Shown here piece after piece: positions 1 through 11,415 of a stretch of DNA of 64,000 nucleotides (position 1 is the first letter of the stretch; every line of letters starts with the position of its first letter). Location of the stretch: contig QEYB01000448.1 of assembly GCA_017562135.1 (NCBI GenBank), forward strand, positions 682,001 through 746,000, in the 5' to 3' direction. The stretch comes from Dipylidium caninum (taxonomy: Eukaryota; Platyhelminthes; Cestoda; Cyclophyllidea; Dipylidiidae). The position numbers were made by a program, and so were the translations under genes. The notes below the pieces were generated by a model. That model saw only the letters and a list, made by a program, of their open reading frames with translations, was not told where the DNA came from and searched no databases.

Positions 1-2397
1 TAAAACAAACGATTCGAATCACAGGACTACATAGTAATTTCAGATTTTACTCAAAGTAAAAAATATCAAAATATGGATCTTTAGTTAGGTTAGAAGTGGT
101 TTCCAGAATAAGGTCTGAAAAGTGAAAATAACGAGTTGGCTAAGGAATAAGGTCCTTGTGTTGATGATGACAAATGAAACGATGCAGAGCTCTGGAAACT
201 CGACAAAAATCTTGATGGGGGAGCAACGGCAAGTGCTATGTATTCTTTCATCCTAATATAAATAAAGTCAAAATAATTTGTCACAGCAAATGAATAACAT
301 TAGCTTCGTCTGCGAAACAGAAGGCTAATCATTATCCTAATGGTAGGAAAGACGGTCACCTCGAATGGAAGCAGCTAGATAACTAACTCACAGCAAGAAT
401 CGAGAAATGGGTAAGCATACAGATACATAATTTTTTGGTTTTCTTGTATTGAAGCAAAATATAACTTTCGGCAGCACAAAACGACCCTCCTCAATCGCCT
501 CTATACCATAAAACCAAACGACGCTTTAGCCAACACGACAACCAAACACGCGGACACAACTCACCCCTGGCGATCCCAGCATAACGCCTCGACATCCGAG
601 GACCAATAGGAGTCAAGGTTTAAGTACATCCAATCACTTTACTTATTGTAGGTTAATTTCCAGTCGATTATATTACTTTGATAATAACTAACATAGGGGT
701 CACCCAACGTCCGTTTTGGTAAGTGGCAATTATCGAAACAAATTATTCATGTAGCTAGCACATAGGGGTTGCTTCATTGAAAGAACGTTTGCGGTTTACC
801 TAGATTCTTTTTTTCTGCTACTTAAGGCGCTTTATTTGTGGGAATTACGGCAAATACTATATGTGACTAGGAGTTTCAGGTCTTTCAAAGCAAGATGGTG
901 AAATGTGTTATAGATGTCCTATCTATTAGCAGGAAATGTCAGTATAAAAATCTAGCCTCACCGTTATTAGTTGATTATTATACACTTATATTCGTTACAC
1001 AATTCATAAATATGGTTGCATTCATTCATACCTATGGAAAGGTGACTGTTATTTATGAGGCAGGGGGAAGAATGCAATACATTAATGTCAGTGAGGGGCG
1101 TACACACCACTTAACAAACACGGAAAAAAGGGAGATACTAATCTAATGTCAAGATAAATGTTGCTAAGACATTAATATATGATATGTGATCGTTTTGGCC
1201 CCAAAAGCTAGTACAAATGAGGCGGTTATAAATAAAAGCATGCCTGTTAAAATCTCCACCTTACGCGATGGTAAAACCCTGCTCAAAATTTTGGCTCAGC
1301 GGTTATGCCTCAATTTCAGGCTCTCACTGAGTAGAAAAAGACATTTTATTCCGTTAAAACTTTATTTTCAATTATATGGAAAGATTTTGTGACGGTGGAC
1401 GTCCTTGCATTTTTTGTATATACTTGACGTCCAAATCTATCCTGTAACCCACAAAAACCGCTGTTGGACTCGACAATCTTCACCTTGTGGCTGTTTAAGT
1501 GTGTGCACACGCTTGTTGTGGATGTTCCATGGACTCAGTAGATAAACCAAAGCTTTAGTTTTTACTTATTGTACTACTGCCACCTGTTAATGGTAGTAAT
1601 TTATATATTGTAATCCAAGATAACCGAGAAAAGTATTACACTTCGGTGTTAGTGAAAAGCGCTGGAATCAATTTAAAAAATTTAAACATGCTTTACAAAT
1701 ATTAAAAGAGACGTGAACTTTATCTCTGTGTATTTTGTTATCTTCTTGACCTGCTGCTGCGTTAAACTGAGCCAGTTAGTCATATCTCGGTAGAGCAGAA
1801 TTTTGCGGATCAATCGGTTCCTACCTTCGCCGTTAGTTGTTCCCATGTCTATGTTCCATTGTCATGCCCAATACCTTATTCGAATGACAAGTTCTACTTA
1901 AATAAATTATTATTATTGCTATTACAACTGAGTAGCTGGCTTTCGCTGCATCTGCGTTCTATAGCATGTTTTGGTAGATTAATTTCCCATTATCCTCTTT
2001 CTTTTATTAGAGGAGAGTGTACTCAGCTCTTTTTATTTATTTGCTCCATCGAAAGGATTATTTTATCGCCTCTTGTATTATTTTAATCCTTGTGTTCTTA
2101 CTGTACAATGGTTAAGTTCCACTATTATTGGCTCTAGTTTTGAAAATCCTAGTTTGAGCTCCTGTTTTCACTTTTTGCTATTCTTTAGTTTCCTACAATA
2201 TTTCATTTCCCTGTCTATTTGCTTCTAAACAGGAGTCCCGTATTTCGTTACTATATGTTAATTCTCGTGTTATTTTAGCAGTACTTTAAACGATATGCCT
2301 GTATATATCATCTTGAGAACTGTCGTCTACCTTGTTGATGAACGAATGACTTTTGTTTTCGTGTTATGTGACAAATAAACGAAGTTATTATTTTTAG
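1..2397. other. Upstream region with no recognised gene
   Basis: AT-rich DNA to the left of the glycerol-3-phosphate dehydrogenase start codon. The longest open frames (for example 895-1,146 on the plus strand, 83 codons) resemble no family I know and have no convincing splice partners. The promoter of the dehydrogenase should lie near the right end of this stretch, but I could not pick out a TATA box or other core element with confidence. Confidence 0.6.
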
Positions 2398-5300
2398 ATG
2401 GTGGTCAAAATTTTCGGCAGATTTGTGACATGGCGACGTTTGCTGTTGGCTGGCACAGCCGCGGGTGTCGGCGGTTTGGCTGTCATGGAATATGCTCCAA
2501 AATTGTTAGAGTCTAAAAGAATGCGTGTAATTTCTGTCGCGGCTCTATGCATTTATTGGGCACTTGTTTACATATTTCGTTCTCGTCGTTTTCCGTACTA
2601 TTTCGAACATATGTCTGTATATTTTATAAGTGACAGTGCCTTAATCCTTCTTTGTTGTTATTAGATACGTTTTCACTTTCTTTGTGTTTGTGGTATACTG
2701 AGCTGAATTTTTTCCAGTTTATCGCTCGTTTAAGTTTTTTTTCGGCGCAACAGTCTACACTTACTTATGCTTATCTCAAACTTCCGCTATAGTGTAAACC
2801 TGGAATGCTTTCCTGACATCGTCCTTACATTTATAGAAGAAATATGGCCATCTCTATATGGTTTACTGGTCTCATCGATCTTTCTTTTTTTGCTATTGTA
2901 AGATGCATTCGTAAAAGACGATTTCACACAAGTTAGACCTCGTTTTTTCTTCTTAAGTCAACATTTTGATTACTCGGAAGTGTTTTGAGGTGTATGAGTT
3001 AAATGAAATTTCTGCGGATTAGTGTTCCACTGTTGCGATTCTCATGAAAAGATAAATTATTGCAATATTCACCTGAAATTAGGGCATTTCTTGTATCAAT
3101 AATCATAAACGGCATCCAGAAATCATTAAATTGGGCTTGACCTGAGAGGGACTTTTAGAATACGCTATGAAGTACATCCATGTTGCGAGATCGTATCTAC
3201 ATTTTATTTGGTAATTTCTAGTGAGTTCTGCATAACTCTGAAAAAGGTTCCCCGTCTCTTATAATCCATCCAGGTCTGCCGCCTTCGTCCGCCCCCAACA
3301 GAAGCTGAAATAGCGCTTTTTCGTGGTCCTCTAACAAGTCGCCAACAGAACATCGATCGCATGATGAAGGACGATGAAATCTATGACATTTTAGTTATTG
3401 GCGGAGGGGCCACGGGCACCGGTGTCGCTCTCGATGCCGTCACTCGAGGTTTGTTAAAGTCCTTTATCATATTATTCTGTATGCTTGGATTTCGTACCAA
3501 CTGACCGCTAAATTTTTGGCAAAGACAATATCTCTCTTTCCTCTGATACATGGTGTCTTTAATTCACATGATTCACTATGTTCTTGTAATAAAGACACCC
3601 TATTAGTTAACAATGGCTATTTACTGCCTACAACAAACGATAACACATTTACTTTTGTATTTCTCCCATTCATTATATGCTACTCTCTTAATGTCTGATT
3701 TAACATCAGTTTGAACTAGGCTACAAAATTGCAAAACCGTGCTTTAATACGTACTGCTTCAACACAACCACACTGCATGTTACGTTTAACTTCACTAAGT
3801 AGTACAGTAACAATTTCTTGATGATTTTTGGAATTATATTTTGTAGTATGGCACAACTGCTTATACCTTCTATATTTCTGTCCTATAACTTAAGAGCATA
3901 GGTTTATTTTGAAGATAAATGCTGATCACCTTATTGTGCTATTCGTGGCAATTTTATGCATCAGTGTCTAATCAATAAATATTTAACTTTATATATATTC
4001 TCATGATTTTGCACTATCATAACTTTCATTGACGTATTATTTGCGTCATATTGGTCAAAATTACCCTCAACCGCAATAGTAATGGACTTAAAGGTTGACT
4101 GCCTGATTAATCATATCGTATAAATTGAAAACCTACCTGTTTGGAATTTCTTTAGGTTTAAGCACGTGCCTCGTAGATATGCAAGATTTCGCTTCTGGAA
4201 CATCGAGCCGTTCGACAAAGCTGATCCATGGTGGTGTCCGGTACCTACAAAAGGCCGTTTTCAATCTGGACCTGGAACAATACCGTATGGTGCGCGAAGC
4301 CCTTAGCGAGAGAGCCAATTTACTCGATATTGCTCCTCACATTGCACACCCACTGCCTATCATGCTCCCTGTTTACAAGTGAGTTCTCTCCTTATTTTAA
4401 AATAGGTGCTTTTTCCATTTAAAGGATACTTTTTTTCTTCAGGGAAAGGTTTTAAGGCATTCAGGGACTGAAAATTTTTAATCTGTGCCTCTTGTTCGCA
4501 GTATTGACTGTTGTTATTAGACCCATTTTATTCCTAGAGTTTTCTGTTTGTACTGGTTTCATACCGTTTAATTTAGGTATTTTTGTTACTTTTGATACAA
4601 TTTCCCCTGAAACCTTGACTTTATCAGTACTCGAACAAAATCGTATGCATATTGGTAATTTGACTCACCTCTCTAATGAATATATTTCATAATTAATCCA
4701 TGGTAAATCTAATCAGGTGTAGGGACATTCGGTTTAAATACCATGATTTTGTCAAATTGACGTACCTGAACGAAACTCGCGTCGGTGATTCCCATTTGGC
4801 TAGACTGTTAGTGGGATTCGTGCCCGATTTAATTCAATATCACGGTGGCACGACTCAACTTATTGTTTAACGCGGCTACCACTTTATTAAGTCTGGAGTA
4901 AATATATTTGAGGCTTTTTATCCCGCCAAACGTGATTTGTTAACATCACTTTTTCTTAGCAATTCTTCTCTCCGTTCAAAGTGACTGTTAACGCTGTCTG
5001 TCGTGCTCTATTTCATGACTTAACGATTGTGACGTAGCACATCTGGGTGTGCCGTGTGCCAAAGCCTCCTTTTTATGTTGACGTCACCGGCAGTACTATT
5101 TGGCGTAAAGTCCTGTGCCGTGGTGACATATATTTTCGAGAGAATTGGTTTTGTAAAAAGGAGGAGTGTATTTATAATTCTAAATATTTAGCGAATTTGC
5201 TATTCACCTATGTGATTGGTGAATAAATGAAACAGGGGCCTATCTCATCTCCGTCTTTTTCCATTCTACCACATTTTCGTTATTCTTCCCTAATTCAACG

Positions 5301-8300
5301 TAAAACGGGCTACATTACGACAAAGTTGAGTTTTTTTCTGCTTCCAAAACTTTGTCTTTCACGCATATACAAACAGGAAAAAAAAGTTGTCACTCTTAAT
5401 TAAAGAAACAGACTACCGTTTTTTGTGACCAATTTCACGTAAGCCAAATAGCAGTTTTACGATTTTCACTGTTTGCTTCTGCATAGATGGTGGCAGGTAC
5501 CGTATTACTGGTTGGGCATAAAAATGTACGACCTGGTCTCCGGTACCCAAATTCTCAAGTCCAGCTACTTTCTCAACAAATCACGTTCACTGGAGATATT
5601 CCCGCACTTGAAGGAAGATAAGCTGAAAGGCGCTCTCGTTTACTACGATGGTGAGTCGATTTGGTGTTTATAACTTTGTTTTGCTTTGTACAACTCTTCC
5701 ATCATAGGACCTCCATGTCGAACGAAGAGTGTGACAGGAGGTAGTGGGTTTGTTCACACATGTGGTAGCGCTTCCGCCGATTTGGTTTATTCTCACTGAG
5801 AGCCAATGACTTGAAAACAAAGTTAACTTTTGTCATCACTGTTGCAACTAATTCCGGAAATTACCGGCTTATCTGAATGCTACGGCGGCAAACCTAATTT
5901 TTTGTTCTTATGACTTCTCTGGTATCAATTAACTCTCTCCCATCCCTTCGTTATATCAAAAAGGGAAAGTAAAATGAGTCCTACTTGCTTGGCTTGTGAA
6001 TTATCATTTTATGCTTTATACGACTTAATGAACCATTAAAGCTTATTAATGTGTAGGTGGAAACTGCCACCACTTATGTCAACCTTCCTGATATTTATTA
6101 AAAGCGGCATGTGGTTCTTATGTCTGTGATGTAAAGACTGCTGGCATTGTCACACTCCGAGTTGGCTTTAACCAATGCCGTCTGAGCTTCAGACGCGAGA
6201 GCATTGTGCAATGCTCACACTTAATGCCTATTTAACTGAATTTAACACCGAGTATGTTTGCGCACAGGTCAGCACGATGATGCGCGGATGTGTCTGGACG
6301 TTGCGTTCACAGCCAGTCGTCATGGTGCCGTCATTGCCAACTACGTAGAAGTCCTAGATCTGCTCAAGGGTCCTAGCCAAGATCCAAAGCAGAAGGATGC
6401 GTCTGGAAAACCAAAATTGGTTGTCAATGGCGCTCGTTTACGCGATCGTCTGACAGGCAAGGAGTTCGTTGTTCGCGCCCGTTGCATTGTCAATGCCACC
6501 GGTCCTTTCACCGACAACATTCGCAAAATGGAGGATAATAAGCTGATGGCTATTTGTCAGCCTAGTTCTGGTGTCCACATTGTTCTTCCCAACTATTATA
6601 GGTATTCTGTTGGATCCTTTGCACTATACGACCAAAATAATTTTGTAACATTTGGTGATTTCATTTTAGTCCTGACAACATGGGCCTTTTGGACCCATCT
6701 ACTACCGATGGACGCGTTATTTTCTTTCTTCCCTGGCTGGGACATGTTGTTGCTGGAACAACCGATCATCCTTGCGAAGTGACCACTTCTCCTGAGCCCA
6801 CGGACGAAGATGTCCAGTTTATCCTCTCGGAAATCAAGAGTTACCTATCTCCCGACCTCCAAGGTGGGTAGAACAAGGAAATTTCATCGTAGATTCCAAC
6901 AGATCAGTAATTCTTCGTCATATTAACTAGTTCGTAGAGGCGATGTGCTCTCCGTGTGGTCAGGTATTCGTCCACTCGTATCCAACCCTACCTCCAAAGA
7001 TACACAGTCAATCGCCCGGAATCACATTATCACGGTGGGTGAGAACAACCTCATTACCATTGCTGGCGGCAAATGGACCACATACCGCAAAATGGCTGAG
7101 GAGACGGTGGATAAGTGTGTCAAGGTAGGCATTTTATCATTTAAAGAGGTTTTTTGCTCTCCTTAGTCTGGTATTTGTGTGGTTAATAAATTATTACCAT
7201 CTATGTACGAAATGGATGGAGTTTTACTGGAATCCTATTAAAACCATATTTTCTTTGTCTCCTATTATATGGCCAAGTCTTACTTGCATTATGTCTATTT
7301 TCTCGTTCTTTTTTTTGTTCGATGCCCCTCGAAGTAGGGCCTAATTCCGTTTTTTCCCCCGGAATTGCCTAATTAATTATGCAATCTTTTTACGCTCTGT
7401 GTGGGTTTATTCGGACCAAAGCGTGCAACAATACCGCCACTAATGGAATCAGACAGTTGACTTAGAGCTTGTGGAAAAGTGAAGCGGTGTCGTAGTGACC
7501 GCGAAGAAACATTATAGAGTATCTTTACTTTTGTATCGGGGTTTCATTTTAAAAAGTATTTATCGCCACATCTTCACAAACGCCTATTGCTTTAGAAATT
7601 ACGGATATTTTTTGTATCTGGTGCCTGGCCTTGATTTTCGACCATGTGATGTCCAAAAGTTTACATCTTTTTGCTTTTGGGTACAATGTCTGGAGATATA
7701 TTTTGGGGCCTTCTTTACAAGGCTCTTAGTAGATCTTGAACAGTAGAAATCTGATCTCAACATCAACAATGCTTTTTTCTCGGGTCCTATTTCGCCGCAT
7801 TCATCATGTCACTCCAAGTATTGCAGCGAAGAGGATAGACTGAGAATAAATTTGAGGACCAGAGAATGCTGCAGCAGTACGGAATTACCTTATTTACACT
7901 GAATAGTTGTTAATGCCAATTAACGTCTCGCCTTGCGTAGGTATGCGACCTGAAGCCAAAGTCTAAGTCTCGCACACTTGGACTGCGTCTGAATGGGGCC
8001 CACGGCTGGTCGCCGAACCTTTTCATTCAACTCTCGCAGGAGTACGGCATTGAACGCGACGTCGCGGTCCACCTCGCCTCCACCTACGGCGGCCGCGCTG
8101 TCGAAATTGCCCAAGAGGCCAAACTCACCGGTCGACGGTACCCTCTCGTGGGTCGACGGCTTCATCCCGACTTCCCCATTATTGAGGCTGAGGTGAGTTA
8201 TGGCAGCAAGTGTAAAGGCTGGAGGGCTAATGATCGGTATCTTGGCGCAACTTATTTCGAACGGTGGGGTAAAACCCTCTCAACAGTCAATGATGGCAAA

Positions 8301-10437
8301 CTTTGACATTGATAGGGCGTAATTTCTTCAAACAATCATCATTTTTGCTTGCTCCAATCATCATTAGTTTTAACAGGTTTTAAAATACGACGTTTTTTAA
8401 CGCAGTAAACGTGCAGATAGTTTTCGTGCCAATTTTTTGTATTTCCACCCAATGAATTTATTTCCTCTATCCTTCGCTAAACCGCGTAAAAACCGAAACT
8501 CTCCACCTCTTAATGACCGGAATGTAAAAGTTTTAGAGAATTATATTTCAGTGTTCCAGTAGGCAAAAAAAGAGGTTAAAGTCCACAATTCTAGGCGGTG
8601 TGGTCATTGAATCTTCCAAAACTCTCCTCGCGTGGCTACTCGTCAGTGTTAAGACTAGAAAGGAAAGGCGCTATTACACCCATTTACTCAGCTAGAATGT
8701 CACTCACTTGGTGCTTTTTTTGCCGGCAACCTATTCCTCACCCTTTTTCATCTCCTCGTATCTCAAGGTGACATGGGCCTGTCGAGAGTATGCCTGTAAT
8801 GCCATCGACTTTATTGCAAGGAGATCGCGTTTAGCCTTCCTTGACGTCAGGGTTGCCGAAGAAGTTCTTCCAAAAGTGGTTGAATTGATGGGCGAGGAAC
8901 TCAAATGGTGTCCAATTCGCAAGAAGAAGGAGCTTGAGGAGGCAATGGTGAGGTTATTTATGCTCCTCCTCCTCTCTCCTCCCCTCTTCGTGCACTTAAT
9001 TATTCTTATTTTCGTTTATTTTTCACAGAACTTCCTTAGAACGGAGATGGGTCTTGATTTGAAACGCAACAAGACTATTCCCGCCAACTTCTCCCCCGAG
9101 GAGGTGGAGAATATTAAGAAACAGTTCAACTCTATCGATGTTGACCACAAGGGCTACATCACTTTGAACGATCTCCGCAAATTTTTCCTGGTATGTTCTT
9201 GTGGCTTGCGTGCACGTTATTCGCTCAATGGAATTCGACCTTTTTCCCCTCCCAATTGGCGAAATTCTACTATTCTCTTCAACTACACATCCCCACGATG
9301 ACACGGTGATGAAATGCTTTTTGACATTTGATATATTTTGACTCTGGTAAACACGACACTTTTTCCCTCCTGGTCCAACTCCAAGATTATCCAAAAAGTA
9401 CAAATATCAACCTCATTTCCCTCCGACTGCACCATCACCTGCAGGCCGGGTGTCATCTCCCAAACGTCCTCTTCATATACTTTAATCTTTCCCTTGATTA
9501 ATGAAGTTGAATTTAACACTAACAATTCCTTTGAGGAAAGTTCTTCGAGCTGGAGAAGGTTATTTAACGATTAGTAGACTTGAAGAAAGCCTTGTATACT
9601 GTTTACCGATTAAAGATTTGCACTTTTGACCGCATATTTCCGCAAATTTACAACTTAACGGTAGAAATGACATCCTGTTTTATTTTAGAGTCAAGGAGAG
9701 AGTGTAAATGAGAAAATTTTGACCGACATTCTGCACGATCTTGACTTGGACAGAAATGGAGAAATTGACAGGGATGAATTTTATGAAGTGAGTCTTGCCT
9801 CTCCTCCCACTGCCCTCTTCGTTCCTTGGTGGCCTCCCTCCACTCCGAGGATAAATGCCAAATGTGTACCTGAAATTCTTTTTCTCCACGCAAAATCAGC
9901 TAAGCGCCGAGAACACTGCGACTGGTCTCACTTTTTAGCCAGATCTAAAGTGCACTTTGCCCTATTAGGCTGTTCTCTTGGAGCGACTATGCAGTCAGAT
10001 TGCAGTGACTTAACCTCAAAATTTTGGCAACAGACCACCTATTTGCCTTCACCGCGAAGGCGAGGCGTGTTTATTGTTGACATTAGGACAGTCCTGGAGG
10101 CTAAGTCCGCGGCCCAGAAGCCCCACCGTTAAGTTGTAAGGACAGAATGGGCGAAATGAGGCATCCGCGTGCATTAAGGCTCACCACTCATTTTGCGATG
10201 TTAAACTGGCAAAATTATGGGGAGCACAACTTTGTTTCAACATTATCCGAGAAAATTATGAGATTTAACGATTCTCTACTTCAAATAATTGAAATTATAA
10301 ATGTTATTCACTTAAAATGGTCGTCTCCTTTGCAGTTCATGAGTTCCCTCAAGACCGGCACCGTGCCGCACCACTCGCTGAAGAGCGTCCTCAATCGTCC
10401 CAAGATTCCGGTCTACCGGAGCGGTGGTGGAGTCTAA
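2398..10437 (+). CDS. GPD2: Glycerol-3-phosphate dehydrogenase, mitochondrial FAD-dependent (mGPDH), 12 exons
   Basis: The enzyme oxidises glycerol-3-phosphate to dihydroxyacetone phosphate on the outer face of the inner mitochondrial membrane and passes electrons through FAD to ubiquinone (glycerophosphate shuttle). Exons: 2398-2526, 3274-3448, 4156-4378, 5487-5650, 6268-6601, 6670-6863, 6931-7124, 7941-8192, 8768-8947, 9029-9190, 9689-9787, 10336-10437. All junctions are GT/AG, phases agree, and the total of 2,208 nt gives 735 aa (human GPD2 is about 727). Exon 1 encodes a basic, hydrophobic presequence-like N-terminus. The FAD-binding dinucleotide motif DILVIGGGATGTG is at residues 81-93, followed by the family signature SGTSSRSTKLIHGGVRYLQ. 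ITIAGGKWTTYR is in exon 7. Two EF-hand loops lie near the C-terminus: residues 652-663 (DVDHKGYITLND) and 688-699 (DLDRNGEIDRDE, canonical). Calcium activation is known for animal mGPDH and is inferred here. Some introns are short (67-81 nt). The ATG at 2398 was chosen because it opens the presequence and fits the phase of exon 2. Confidence 0.96.
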
Positions 10438-11415
10438 ACCGACCATAGCAGCGCCAGTACCCCCTCCTCCTCCACTGGTCGAGTAAAAAAGTTGGCGCCT
10501 TTCCAACCCTCTCATATGCTTCTGCCCTTTCTTTTTTAGGCTATTTTCTCTTCGTAACTTCCCTGTCGTGATCGCCTTCGATGCTTTCAATACATGATTA
10601 TTAAATTAAGGATTACATTAATTTTCGTTTTTTTTTCCTTTTTCTTCCTCTGGCGACATTTCATATTGATAATATTATTATCATTCAAATGGCTAAATTT
10701 TTAGAAGTAAGGCGCTCGAGCTCCTGTCGACGGTCACGAGATCCCTACGTTGAACACAAGGAATCTCATGAATTCCTCTACTGAACTTGCGGTGTGTTTT
10801 GTGGCCGTGATGAGTGGAAAGTACTGTGAAATGTTGGAATAAATTATGGAATCCGGGAGGCAGGGTCGAAAGGGCGATGGTGTGGAGGAAGGAGAGTGGA
10901 ACCACGAGATCTGGCTATGCCAGTGTGCTTCCTCCTCTCGTTTCCAAATCCTCCACTTCACGAAGAGTGAATGTCTTTCGGCCATCAGCCCGCCTATTGA
11001 AATTACATGCGGTGTGGCGTTGATGCCCAAAACCCAAGCCGGATTTTAGGGAAGTCAACCAGTTCCAGCTACCTGCTGATGATGTCACGGACTCCGGGTC
11101 CCTCTTCTCTTCGGATTTCGGCGTTTACAGGCGACCTGGCAGTTTACCAGCGCACAAGGTCGCCTCGCTCTCTCGTTCCGGTGAAAAGGAGGCAACTTGG
11201 GCAGACGAGAAGTTGGCAGACTAGACACGGTCATATACTTGTATTAGCTTTTCAGGGCTTGAATGAGTAAATAATGCAAAAGACGCGTTGATAGAGAAAA
11301 GGGGGGGGGGGCATGGGGAGGTGGGGCCGAGGGCATAATTTTGAAGGGGCGGAGAGACTAATCGAGTGATTTGTACAAGTTAGGCTGACAGAAGTGCCGT
11401 GGGCGAGCGCGGGCT
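10438..11415. other. Convergent intergenic spacer (GPD2 3' side / ARID3 3' side)
   Basis: This 978-bp interval separates the stop codons of two tail-to-tail genes. It should contain both 3' untranslated regions. No further coding segment is recognised. A run of ten G's lies at about 11,301-11,310. Confidence 0.6.
10600..10605 (+). terminator. Candidate polyadenylation signal of GPD2
   Basis: ATTAAA lies 163 nt after the GPD2 stop codon and is followed by a T-rich run at 10,624-10,650. This hexamer is the commonest variant of AATAAA in animals. The assignment rests on position only. Confidence 0.4.
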
